A DNA stretch of 64,000 nucleotides from Xanthomarina sp035306605. GTDB lineage: Bacteria; Bacteroidota; Bacteroidia; Flavobacteriales; Flavobacteriaceae. Made by a program: the position numbers and the translations under genes. Positions 1-8,273 of the stretch are shown one piece after another. Each line of letters begins with the position of its first letter. Position 1 is the first letter of the stretch. Under the pieces are notes generated by a model. It did no database searches. It was not told the origin of the DNA and saw only the letters and a program-made list of their open reading frames with translations. The stretch is from assembly GCA_035306605.1 (NCBI GenBank), contig DATGNR010000012.1. The stretch is one strand, 5' to 3'.

Positions 1-883
1 CTAAATTAGCCACTCCAATTCCTGTAAAATATGCTTTCCAATCTATAGAAGGAGTCATTTTGTTTAAATCGTCAATCGATTTTGGATTGAAGCGTTTTCT
101 TGGGTCTCTACTTTCTTCTTTCGTCATTCTAGGCTCCGCCATGCTTGTTTCGAAATCTAAAATTTCAACTGATTTCTTTTGAGCACTCTCTTGGTCTACG
201 CCAATATATTGCAACATTCTAGCAATATGTGAACGGTACTTATCGCGTTTATCCTTTGTATCATCATCTTGATCTACGTAGTAATCTCTACTTAAACCTA
301 AAGAACCACCCCCTAAATAAGCTGTGTTTAAATTACTGTCTTTAGGATGAGCACCCACTCCAAATCCAAAAAAACCAGCACCACCTTGTGGTTCCATTTC
401 AATTAGATAGGCTTGTAAATCGTCCAGATTTTTGATGGCATTAATTTTCTCTAAATAAGGTTTTAGAGGTTCGATACCTAGATTATCTCTAGATACTGTA
501 TCCATGATGGTTTGGAAGATTTCTACTGCTTTTTCTTGATCGGATCCTGGAAGCACGGTAATTTTATCCATATCCTTATTATCGGACATGGCCGACTTTA
601 AAATAGACAAAGCATCGGCATCTGTTTTTTTACGAAGCTCGTCGAAACTTCCCCATCGGGTTCTGTCTGCTGGAATTTCATTAGTTTTTAACCAAGTTCC
701 GTTTACGTAATTGAAAAAATCTTGATTTGGGGCTACCGAAGTATCCATGTACTCTAGATTAATTCCCGGGACTTTTTCCAGATCGGCTTGCGCCAAGTCT
801 TTCTTTGAATCGTCTTTACAGGCTACTAAGCCAGCAAAAGCCACAGCTCCATAAAGAGAAAGCTTTAAAAAATTTTTGTTCAT
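1..883 (-). CDS. M13 family metallopeptidase lipoprotein, partial (C-terminal part outside window)
   Basis: An open frame of 294 codons runs from an ATG at 883 leftwards off the window edge, so the product is incomplete. The N-terminus is a lipoprotein signal with lipobox LVAC (Cys22), followed by an Asp/Lys-rich linker. The next part matches the N-terminal domain of neprilysin/PepO-like M13 peptidases, with the typical DFFNYVNGTW and AYLGGGSLGL segments. The HExxH zinc site would lie beyond the left edge and cannot be checked. Known family role: zinc oligopeptidase outside the cytoplasm. Here it is probably attached to a membrane on the periplasmic side. It is transcribed away from the neighbouring threonine dehydrogenase. 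Confidence 0.85.
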   Translation of the reverse strand, partial: MNKNFLKLSLYGAVAFAGLVACKDDSKKDLAQADLEKVPGINLEYMDTSVAPNQDFFNYVNGTWLKTNEIPADRTRWGSFDELRKKTDADALSILKSAMSDNKDMDKITVLPGSDQEKAVEIFQTIMDTVSRDNLGIEPLKPYLEKINAIKNLDDLQAYLIEMEPQGGAGFFGFGVGAHPKDSNLNTAYLGGGSLGLSRDYYVDQDDDTKDKRDKYRSHIARMLQYIGVDQESAQKKSVEILDFETSMAEPRMTKEESRDPRKRFNPKSIDDLNKMTPSIDWKAYFTGIGVANL

Positions 884-991
884 AAGGTTTAGGTTGAATT
901 TTAAAATGTGAAATTTACTAATAATTAAGAGTGATTAATACCGCTACTTAAATATTAACAAAAAGTTAAGAATTAAGTAATTGCATAATAT

Positions 992-1501
992 CTAAGGTTT
1001 TATAATTTTTTGAGATTCCCTTTCTAGCTTTTTATTCATTTGAAGATTTAGGTCGGAGAAGGACACTAACACCTCTTTTATATGGCTTATTATGGCATCT
1101 GGTGTGGTATTAGAAAGGTTTACTACGCTTTCTAGTTTGTATAATTTCGTTTCTAAAGCAATTAGTCGCGACATAATACTAGGCGCGTTTAGTTGCTCGG
1201 GAATGTTTGCTTTTAAATCTTTAGTTAAGCTTTCTAAAATTTCATGGTTATCTTTAAAATAAGCCACATTAGCCTGTTTTAAATTCTCCATAATATTTTC
1301 TAGTTCATTATACTGCACCCAATTTTGTGTATAGGCTTTTACTTTAGCATCTTGAAGGTATTCGGTGAATTTTAAGTTTTGAACCTGTTCTTTCGTCAGG
1401 TTTGGTAAATTTGAATCCTCTTCTACATTGCCCGTGTTTTCTTCGGTGTTCCCGCAAGAAAGCAAACAGATAAGCAAACAAAAACTAATAAGTATTTTCA
1501 T
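992..1501 (-). CDS. Small lipoprotein of unknown function
   Basis: A 169-residue protein with a short hydrophobic signal ending in the lipobox LLSC (Cys16), followed by an acidic, Asn/Glu-rich linker and a largely helical, Lys/Glu/Leu-rich body. I recognise no domain. It is most likely a lipid-anchored periplasmic or outer-membrane protein. It lies 108 bp upstream of the M13 peptidase on the same strand and has its own promoter-like TATATTTG box upstream, so it may be co-transcribed with that gene. Confidence 0.7.
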   Translation of the reverse strand: MKILISFCLLICLLSCGNTEENTGNVEEDSNLPNLTKEQVQNLKFTEYLQDAKVKAYTQNWVQYNELENIMENLKQANVAYFKDNHEILESLTKDLKANIPEQLNAPSIMSRLIALETKLYKLESVVNLSNTTPDAIISHIKEVLVSFSDLNLQMNKKLERESQKIIKP

Positions 1502-1521
1502 ATTGACATTATAAGGAACAG

Positions 1522-1529
1522 CAAATATA
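1522..1529 (-). promoter_or_regulatory. Bacteroidetes -7 box for the 992-1501 lipoprotein gene
   Basis: On the minus strand the octamer TATATTTG matches the Bacteroidetes -7 consensus TAnnTTTG and lies 21 bases upstream of the lipoprotein ATG. No TTG is seen at the expected -33 distance, so the call rests on one element. Confidence 0.4.
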
Positions 1530-1626
1530 TAGATTTCGGTTTTTTATATGCTACTGTTTAGCACTTGATTAATAATTAAGAATGTTTTTTTAAGTTAATT
1601 TTATCAGTCTTGAGCAAAAATCTTAT

Positions 1627-1634
1627 TATTTTTG
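1627..1634 (+). promoter_or_regulatory. -7 box upstream of threonine dehydrogenase
   Basis: TATTTTTG matches TAnnTTTG and lies 22 bases before the ATG at 1657. The nearest upstream TTG (1610-1612) is only 14 bases away, shorter than the usual 17-23, so the -33 element is doubtful. Confidence 0.4.
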
Positions 1635-1656
1635 ACCCCAATAAAACCTTAAAAAA

Positions 1657-2610
1657 ATGACTCCTAAAATATTGATTATTGGTGCTTGTGGACAGATTGG
1701 ATCTGAGTTAACACAAAGGTTAAGAAGCATCCACGGAATAGATAATGTTGTTGCTAGCGACATTAGTTACAACAATTTGGATGTAGTAAATTCTGGTCCT
1801 TTCGATATTTTAGACGCTCAAGACTACACTGCTGTGAAGATATGTGTAGACAAACACCAAATTAATACGGTGTATTTAATGGCTGCCATGCTAAGTGCTA
1901 CGGGTGAAAAATTCCCAATGAAAGCATGGGATTTAAACATGGATTCTTTATTTCATGTTTTAAACTTAGCCAAAGAAGGTTTTATTAAAAAAGTATTTTG
2001 GCCTTCGAGCATTGCTGTATTTGGCCCAACTACGCCTACAGAAAACACCCCTCAGCACACCATTATGGAGCCTACCACGGTATATGGTATGACCAAGCAA
2101 GTTGGAGAACGTTGGTGTGAATACTACAACAAACAATACCAGGTAGATGTTAGAAGTGTCCGTTATCCTGGAATTATTAGTTGGAAAACGTTACCTGGAG
2201 GAGGAACGACTGATTATGCTGTAGAAATTTATCATAAAGCTTTAGAAGAAAACACCTACGAATGTTTCCTTTCAAAAGACACAGAACTTCCAATGATGTT
2301 TATGGATGACGCCATTAAAGCTACCATAGATATTATGGATGCCGAACCAGAAGCTATAAAAATACGATCGTCTTACAATTTATCGGCGATTAGTTTTACT
2401 CCTGAGGACATTACAAAATCTATACAACAACATCTTCCAGATTTTAAGATTTCATACAAGCCAGATTTTAGACAAAACATTGCCGATACATGGCCAAACA
2501 GCATCGACGATTCTAGAGCTCGTGCGGATTGGAATTGGAAACACAGTTTTTCATTAGACGATATTACTAAGGAAATGCTTACTAATTTAAAGGAAAAACA
2601 AAGCGTATAA
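1657..2610 (+). CDS. NAD-dependent L-threonine 3-dehydrogenase, short-chain epimerase-like type
   Basis: A 317-residue extended short-chain dehydrogenase. A Rossmann motif GACGQIG is at residues 9-15 and the catalytic Tyr143-x3-Lys147 (YGMTK) is preceded by a PSS segment near 117. Length and sequence fit the UDP-glucose-epimerase-like L-threonine 3-dehydrogenases known from flavobacteria, unlike the zinc-dependent E. coli Tdh. Expected reaction: L-threonine + NAD+ to 2-amino-3-oxobutyrate, which glycine C-acetyltransferase (not in this window) would turn into glycine and acetyl-CoA. The gene is monocistronic by layout, divergent from the lipoprotein gene, with a TAnnTTTG box upstream. A sugar-nucleotide epimerase is the main alternative. 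Confidence 0.85.
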   Translation: MTPKILIIGACGQIGSELTQRLRSIHGIDNVVASDISYNNLDVVNSGPFDILDAQDYTAVKICVDKHQINTVYLMAAMLSATGEKFPMKAWDLNMDSLFHVLNLAKEGFIKKVFWPSSIAVFGPTTPTENTPQHTIMEPTTVYGMTKQVGERWCEYYNKQYQVDVRSVRYPGIISWKTLPGGGTTDYAVEIYHKALEENTYECFLSKDTELPMMFMDDAIKATIDIMDAEPEAIKIRSSYNLSAISFTPEDITKSIQQHLPDFKISYKPDFRQNIADTWPNSIDDSRARADWNWKHSFSLDDITKEMLTNLKEKQSV

Positions 2611-2704
2611 ATCCTTGAATTTCTAAGAAATAGAAAAAATAAAGTTCCTGATTTTTAATAAAGTTATTTTATATTAGCTTTAAAATTGAAAAAAGCTAAT
2701 ACAC

Positions 2705-3307
2705 ATGAACAAACTATTACTATTTGCATTATTTATTTCGACCTCTGTTGCCTTTTCTCAAAAAGCGAAAGTTACGAAGGGCGATTGGTCTGATTTAAAA
2801 GGCATCACTGAATACAACCTGGTATTTGACTATTCTAATTTAGAAATCCCTAAATATGATTCTGAGGAGGCTTTTTTAGAAGATAAAATGGCTAAACGTG
2901 ATGAGAAAGAGCCAGGAAGAGGTGAGAAATTTAAAGAATCATGGTTTTCAGACCGAGAAGAATTTTACGAGCCAAGATTTATTGAAACCTTTAACGACCG
3001 TTATAAGGATGGTTTAGTAAGTGTTGATAAAGACTTAGGAAGTGCCGAGTACACCATGAAAATCCATACAACCTTTATGTATCCAGGATACAATGTTGGT
3101 GTTGTTAGGCAAAACTCGAAAATTGAAGCAACCATAAGTGTTTACAAAAATGACCGTCCAAATGACGTTATTTTCTCGGCAGACTACACAAAAATCCAAG
3201 GTGCTGGTAATGGTGGTTTTGACTATAATTCTGGTCAAAGAATTGCTGATGCCTATATTATTTTTGCAAGAGCCTTAGTAAAACACATGTACAAAAACAC
3301 AAAATAA
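2705..3307 (+). CDS. Secreted protein of unknown function
   Basis: A 200-residue protein with a clear Sec signal peptide (residues 1-19, cleavage likely after VAFSQ). The mature part begins with Lys-rich sequence, has a charged Glu/Lys/Arg segment near residues 55-85 and then a beta-strand-rich half with Tyr/Gly-rich stretches. I recognise no domain. It is followed by a bidirectional terminator and faces the pigment-cluster oxidoreductase tail to tail. Confidence 0.7.
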   Translation: MNKLLLFALFISTSVAFSQKAKVTKGDWSDLKGITEYNLVFDYSNLEIPKYDSEEAFLEDKMAKRDEKEPGRGEKFKESWFSDREEFYEPRFIETFNDRYKDGLVSVDKDLGSAEYTMKIHTTFMYPGYNVGVVRQNSKIEATISVYKNDRPNDVIFSADYTKIQGAGNGGFDYNSGQRIADAYIIFARALVKHMYKNTK

Positions 3308-3328
3308 ACTTCCTCTTTATACCAATAA

Positions 3329-3366
3329 AAAAGCGAAACTACCTATCAATTAGTTTCGCTTTTTTG
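3329..3366. terminator. Bidirectional rho-independent terminator
   Basis: An A-rich run, the inverted repeat AGCGAAACT / AGTTTCGCT with an 11-base loop, then a T-run form a hairpin that works on both strands. The stop codon of the 3346-4596 gene lies inside the loop. It separates two convergent genes. Confidence 0.85.
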
Positions 3367-4596
3367 TTTTTCCATATCTATTAAATGCGCCAAGGATTTA
3401 ACTATCCTATCGTGTTTTTTAACAAAGGGGTTGGTTTGGTCCCAAACATATCCTGCTAACACCGCACATATTTGACGTTTAACTTCTGGATTTTCTGGTC
3501 TGTGAAAAAATAAAGTTTGTAAATTTCCTGTGTACCATTCCTTCACATAAGTAGCGAAGACAGCCACTCCTGATTTTATATACTCCGAATAATCTGTTTC
3601 CCAATCTACTTTTTTACCTTGTAATTCTTTGGTGATTAATTTAGCTGATAGCAAGGCCGATTCTGTAGCAAAGGTGACCCCGGAAGAAAACACCGGATCT
3701 AAAAATTCGGCACTATTTCCAGTTAAAACAAATCCTTTTCCGTATAATTTCTTAACAGATTTGGAGTAGTTTTTTATATTAATTGGTTCGAATAAGAAAT
3801 CGAGTCCTTTAAATCTGTCGTAATAATAATCAGATAGTTTTAGCATTTCCTGCATACGTTCTGTGGTACTTCCTTTAAACGAATCTAAATATTCCGTTTT
3901 ACCCACAAATCCTAAGCTGGTAACGCCATTAGAAAACGGAATCACCCAAAACCAGGTATCCTTATCTAACACATCGAAAGTAATAAGTGTGCCTTCTTGA
4001 CCTTCTGCTCTATTAACATCCTTTACATGTGTAAATAAAGATGAATGATCTGGCAAAGCAGAAGGTTTATCTAAATCTAACAATCTAGGCAACACCCGTC
4101 CGTAACCACTAGAATCCACTATGTACTTAGCCTGAATGTTATACATTTGCCCTGTTTCATCTTTAACCGTTGTTTTAGAAGTACCATCCTGGGCAATATC
4201 CACTCCTACCACTTCATGGTTAAACGACACATCCACCCCTTTTTTAACAATTTCCTTTGCTAAAATATGATCGAAATCGGCTCTTGGCACTTGCCAGGTC
4301 CAGTCCCATCCTTCGGTATGTTTTTCACTAAAGTCGAAATTACAAACAACATCGCCTCTTAAAAACCTTGCACCGGGCTTCAATTCAAAATTAGCTGCTT
4401 TCAAACACTCTAAAAGACCTACCTCTTCAAAATGATCCATACATCTTGGCAACAGACTCTCACCTATCACAAATCTAGGGAACACGCCCTTTTCTACCAC
4501 TTTTATTTTAAATCCTTGACTATTTAAATATGACGCTGCGACACAACCAGATGGCCCAGCTCCAATAATTAAGACGTCAACATGTATATCGCTCAT
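3346..4596 (-). CDS. FAD-dependent halogenase/monooxygenase family protein of the flexirubin cluster
   Basis: A 416-residue flavoprotein. The N-terminal FAD-binding motif is GAGPSG (12-17), with a second FAD segment near the C-terminal half (GNSAEFLDPVFSSG). It carries WTWQVP (99-104 with its first Trp), close to the WxWxIP motif of flavin-dependent halogenases, and LKPGARF with Lys73 where phenolic halogenases have the catalytic lysine. Related geranylgeranyl-reductase-like hydroxylases share the fold. It lies divergent to the tyrosine ammonia-lyase at the cluster edge. Chlorinated flexirubins are known, so ring halogenation is a candidate role, but hydroxylation is equally possible. FADH2 would come from a separate reductase. 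Confidence 0.75.
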   Translation of the reverse strand: MSDIHVDVLIIGAGPSGCVAASYLNSQGFKIKVVEKGVFPRFVIGESLLPRCMDHFEEVGLLECLKAANFELKPGARFLRGDVVCNFDFSEKHTEGWDWTWQVPRADFDHILAKEIVKKGVDVSFNHEVVGVDIAQDGTSKTTVKDETGQMYNIQAKYIVDSSGYGRVLPRLLDLDKPSALPDHSSLFTHVKDVNRAEGQEGTLITFDVLDKDTWFWVIPFSNGVTSLGFVGKTEYLDSFKGSTTERMQEMLKLSDYYYDRFKGLDFLFEPINIKNYSKSVKKLYGKGFVLTGNSAEFLDPVFSSGVTFATESALLSAKLITKELQGKKVDWETDYSEYIKSGVAVFATYVKEWYTGNLQTLFFHRPENPEVKRQICAVLAGYVWDQTNPFVKKHDRIVKSLAHLIDMEKQKSETN

Positions 4597-4627
4597 AGTC
4601 TTTAGTGTATTAATTAATTAATTATTA

Positions 4628-4635
4628 TAAATTTG
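4628..4635 (+). promoter_or_regulatory. -7 box upstream of the flexirubin lyase operon
   Basis: TAAATTTG matches TAnnTTTG and lies 55 bases before the lyase ATG in the divergent spacer. No clear TTG is found 17-23 bases upstream. It may start the long plus-strand pigment operon. Confidence 0.4.
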
Positions 4636-4690
4636 CAACCCAAATTAACTATTTTAGTTTTAAGATATAAAAATACAGAATAAATTATAG

Positions 4691-6217
4691 ATGCTAACAT
4701 TTAACGGAACATTAGAAGTAAAAGATTTTTATAAAGTTATTTTTGAAAATAGCAAGATAAAAATAGATAACGAGGTTTATAAAACCGTTGAAGCTAGCTT
4801 CCAGTTTTTAAAATCATTTTCAGAAGACAAGGTTATATATGGGGTTAACACGGGATTTGGTCCTATGGCCCAATACAAAATTAAAGATTCTGAACGCATT
4901 CAACTACAATATAATTTAATAAGAAGTCACGCATCTGGAACCGGACAACCTATAGCCCCTATGTATGTAAAAGCGGCTATGCTTGCTAGGCTAAACACCC
5001 TATCATTAGGTCATTCTGGTGTCCATAAATCTGTTATTGAATTAATGACAGAACTTATTAACCAAGATGTGACTCCGTTAATTTACGAACATGGTGGTGT
5101 TGGAGCTAGTGGAGATTTGGTGCAATTAGCCCATTTAGCCTTAGTATTGATTGGTGAAGGAGAAGTGTTTTATCAAGGTAAAAGGCAAGCAACACAAGAG
5201 GTGTTTCAGGCTTTGAACCTAAAACCTATTTCTGTAGAATTACGTGAAGGCTTAGCCTTGATGAATGGGACGTCCGTCATGACTGGTATTGGTATGGTAA
5301 ATACCATTTACACGAGAAGGCTGTTGGATTGGATGACGTCATGTTCGGCGGCTATCAATGAAATTGTTAAGGCTTATGACGATCATTTATCATTTGAATT
5401 AAACCAATCGAAAAAGCATGGTGGGCAGCGTCAGATTGCGGAAGCTATGCGTACTCATTTACAAGACAGTCAGCTAACTAGAAAAAGAGAACATCATTTA
5501 TATACTAAAAATGATGATGTTGATGTTTTTGAAGATAAAGTTCAAGAATACTATTCCTTACGTTGCGTTCCACAAATTTTAGGACCTGTTTTAGATACCT
5601 TAAACAACACGGAGCGTATTTTAATTGAAGAAGTAAATTCTGCCAACGACAATCCTATTGTTGATGTTGAAAAGAAACATGTGTACCATGGCGGAAATTT
5701 CCATGGAGATTACGTGTCCTTAGAAATGGATAAGCTAAAACTGGTAGTAACCAAATTAAGCATGCTTTCAGAAAGACAGCTTAACTACCTCCTTAATTCC
5801 AGATTAAACAACATGCTTCCTCCATTTGTTAATCTTGGGAAACTCGGACTAAATTTCGGGATGCAAGGTGTGCAATTTACAGCAACCTCAACAACGGCTG
5901 AAAACCAGATGTTATCAAATCCTATGTATGTTCATAGCATCCCTAACAACAACGATAACCAAGATGTTGTTAGTATGGGAACTAATGCTGCCTTAATTAC
6001 TAAAAAAGTAATAGAAAATGCTTTTGAGGTGGTTGCCATAGAGTTAATAACCATAGTACAGGCTATAGAATACCTAAAAGTTCAAGATCAAGTATCATCA
6101 AAAACTAAAAAATTGTACGATGAAATTAGAGATTTAGTTCCTATCTTTACGGAAGACACTGTTATGTATCCTTATGTTAACCTTGTTAAAGATTACATCA
6201 TTAACAATAGAACATAA
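4691..6217 (+). CDS. Tyrosine ammonia-lyase (HAL/PAL family)
   Basis: A 508-residue aromatic amino acid lyase. The Ala139-Ser140-Gly141 triplet that cyclises into the MIO electrophile is present in GGVGASGDL, as are the YGVNTGFG segment (from Tyr50) and His80 in the RSHASGTG selectivity loop. The sequence follows the well-studied Flavobacterium johnsoniae tyrosine ammonia-lyase through long stretches. Expected reaction: L-tyrosine to 4-coumarate plus ammonia, giving the aromatic starter of the flexirubin aryl polyene. The cluster context supports tyrosine over histidine, and the hutUI genes expected beside a histidine ammonia-lyase are absent here. Confidence 0.93.
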   Translation: MLTFNGTLEVKDFYKVIFENSKIKIDNEVYKTVEASFQFLKSFSEDKVIYGVNTGFGPMAQYKIKDSERIQLQYNLIRSHASGTGQPIAPMYVKAAMLARLNTLSLGHSGVHKSVIELMTELINQDVTPLIYEHGGVGASGDLVQLAHLALVLIGEGEVFYQGKRQATQEVFQALNLKPISVELREGLALMNGTSVMTGIGMVNTIYTRRLLDWMTSCSAAINEIVKAYDDHLSFELNQSKKHGGQRQIAEAMRTHLQDSQLTRKREHHLYTKNDDVDVFEDKVQEYYSLRCVPQILGPVLDTLNNTERILIEEVNSANDNPIVDVEKKHVYHGGNFHGDYVSLEMDKLKLVVTKLSMLSERQLNYLLNSRLNNMLPPFVNLGKLGLNFGMQGVQFTATSTTAENQMLSNPMYVHSIPNNNDNQDVVSMGTNAALITKKVIENAFEVVAIELITIVQAIEYLKVQDQVSSKTKKLYDEIRDLVPIFTEDTVMYPYVNLVKDYIINNRT

Positions 6218-6353
6218 ATCTCAATTATTAATTTAAAATTGGGCTACATCCATTAAAATCATTGAAAATCAATTGATTTGAAAAAGTTTTGCAAATCACT
6301 TACTAAAAGCGCAAAACTTGGTAGGGCTTTATTTTTAGGAAAATCTTAAAATC

Positions 6354-7481
6354 ATGAAAACAAAAATGCTATTAATCGCCATGCTATTTTTAGGCATGCA
6401 ATTTCACGCTCAAGAATTGGCACTTGCCAATCAGAAAGGTAAATTCGGATATATTTCCAAAACTGGAGATTGGAAAATTGAGCCTACTTTTAAGGTGGCA
6501 AAAAATTTCTCTGGTGATTTAGCCGAAGCATCAGAAAACGGAAAAACTTGGGGGTTTATCAACCGAAAAGGAGAATGGGTGATTCAACCGACTTTTGACA
6601 AAACCAAAGAATTCAATTCTGGAATTGCTGTGGTGTTAAAAGACAAGGAATGGATTTACATCAACACTAAAGGAGAACAAATATTAAGCCATGTAAGTAC
6701 TGATAAAGTATACGATTTTAAAGATGGTCTTGCTATCATTAGACAAGGGGATTTGGTAGGATTTATCAATACCAAAGGAGACATTGTTGTCCCTGTGAAA
6801 TTTAAAAAAGTATTTGATTTTGAAAACGGTTATGCCAAAGTTTTGGAAGATGAAAAATGGGGCTTGGTAGATCCAACTGGAAACTATTTTGTGAAAACAG
6901 AATACGATGGTGTAAGTAATTATTACGACGGGAACGTAGTTGCCAATATCGGATCTGAGTATGGTTTGATTATCAACAAAACGTTTAAGGTAGTTCCAGG
7001 CGCAGAGAAAATATGGGATTTCTCATACGGATCCAAATTAACCTACGCCAAAAAAGATGGTAAATTAGGCTATATAAACAATCAGGGAGATTGGGTTATA
7101 GAACCTGCTTACGACAAAGCCCGTGCGTTTATTAATGGTCTAGCACCTGTTATGAAAGACAAAAACTGGGGTTATATTAACACCAAAGGAGAAACTGTTA
7201 TTCCTTTTGAGTACAGGGATGCCGAAATATTTAGTGAAGACGGTTTAGCTCCTGTAAAATCATCTAAATTATGGGGCTTTATAAATAAAGAAGGTAACAT
7301 GGTTATCCCAGACAATTACGACATTACCGCTGGTGGATTTTCAGTCTTCCAAAAAAACAATCCGAAAGGTTTTATAAACGGACTGGCTAGAGTAAAAGAG
7401 AAAAAATCTTGGGTATACATTAATACTAAAGGTGAAGTTCTTAAAGATTTACGCTTTGAAAACTTAGAGCTTTTCAATTAA
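6354..7481 (+). CDS. Secreted WG-repeat protein
   Basis: A 375-residue exported protein: signal peptide at 1-20 (cleavage after FHAQ), then about ten WG-type repeats of 30-40 residues, each with a pattern like WGFINRKGEWVIQPTFD. Such repeats form beta-rich arrays, probably for protein or ligand contact; the function is not known. It sits between the lyase and the FabG-like reductase and so inside the pigment cluster, on the same strand, which hints at an envelope or outer-membrane role linked to the pigment. Confidence 0.8.
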   Translation: MKTKMLLIAMLFLGMQFHAQELALANQKGKFGYISKTGDWKIEPTFKVAKNFSGDLAEASENGKTWGFINRKGEWVIQPTFDKTKEFNSGIAVVLKDKEWIYINTKGEQILSHVSTDKVYDFKDGLAIIRQGDLVGFINTKGDIVVPVKFKKVFDFENGYAKVLEDEKWGLVDPTGNYFVKTEYDGVSNYYDGNVVANIGSEYGLIINKTFKVVPGAEKIWDFSYGSKLTYAKKDGKLGYINNQGDWVIEPAYDKARAFINGLAPVMKDKNWGYINTKGETVIPFEYRDAEIFSEDGLAPVKSSKLWGFINKEGNMVIPDNYDITAGGFSVFQKNNPKGFINGLARVKEKKSWVYINTKGEVLKDLRFENLELFN

Positions 7482-7528
7482 GCCATGGCCTCCAAAACGA
7501 AACGAAACTTAACAATACTTGCAAGCAG

Positions 7529-8260
7529 ATGAAATGTGCCTTAATAACTGGTGGCTCTAGAGGGATTGGGAAAGCCATTTGTATTCAATTAGCTAAAGAC
7601 ACCGATTACCATATTTTAATTAATTATAATAGCAATCAAGAAGCCGCACTTGAAACCTTAAAAGCCGTTGAGGCCGAAGGAAATACTGGTGAGATTCTTC
7701 AATTTAATGTTGCTGATGCCGAGCAGGTTACAAAGACTTTAGATGCTTGGCAAGATCAGAACCCAGATGCTATTATAGAAGTTATCGTAAATAATGCTGG
7801 AATTACGAAGGATGGACTTTTTATGTGGATGCCTCACAGCGATTGGCAGGATGTTATTAATACGTCGCTAAACGGTTTCTTTAACGTCACCAATCATCTT
7901 ATCCAGAAAATGTTGCGAAACCGATATGGAAGAATTATAAATGTATCCTCTGTTTCCGGTGTAAAAGGGACTGCAGGACAGACCAATTATTCAGCAGCCA
8001 AAGGCGCTTTAGTTGCTGCAACAAAGGCTTTGGCGCAAGAAGTTGCTAAACGAAAAATAACGGTGAATGCCGTAGCACCAGGCTTTATAAAATCGGATAT
8101 GACTGCCGAATTAAACGAAGCCGAACTGAAAAATTTAATTCCAATTAACCGATTTGGAGAACCCGAAGAAGTAGCTTATGCTGTATCGTTTTTGGCATCC
8201 AAAAAAGCTTCGTATATTACCGGCGAAGTTATCAATATCAATGGGGGAATTTACTCGTAA
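7529..8260 (+). CDS. 3-oxoacyl-ACP reductase (FabG-like, aryl polyene ketoreductase)
   Basis: A 243-residue classical short-chain dehydrogenase with TGGSRGIG (7-14), NNAG (88-91), catalytic Ser141, Tyr154 and Lys158 (YSAAK), and the C-terminal ITGEVININGG typical of FabG. Expected reaction: NADPH-dependent reduction of 3-oxoacyl-ACP to 3-hydroxyacyl-ACP. Followed after 13 bp by a ketosynthase and then an ACP, it is the ketoreductase of the pigment's polyene synthase (comparable to ApeQ of aryl polyene clusters), not the housekeeping FabG. Confidence 0.9.
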   Translation: MKCALITGGSRGIGKAICIQLAKDTDYHILINYNSNQEAALETLKAVEAEGNTGEILQFNVADAEQVTKTLDAWQDQNPDAIIEVIVNNAGITKDGLFMWMPHSDWQDVINTSLNGFFNVTNHLIQKMLRNRYGRIINVSSVSGVKGTAGQTNYSAAKGALVAATKALAQEVAKRKITVNAVAPGFIKSDMTAELNEAELKNLIPINRFGEPEEVAYAVSFLASKKASYITGEVININGGIYS

Positions 8261-8273
8261 ATTAAAGTAGAAG

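Noticed and set aside
4691..6217. Histidine ammonia-lyase for histidine degradation
   Set aside because: No hutU, hutI or hutG neighbours; sequence follows the flavobacterial tyrosine lyase and the gene sits in a pigment cluster.
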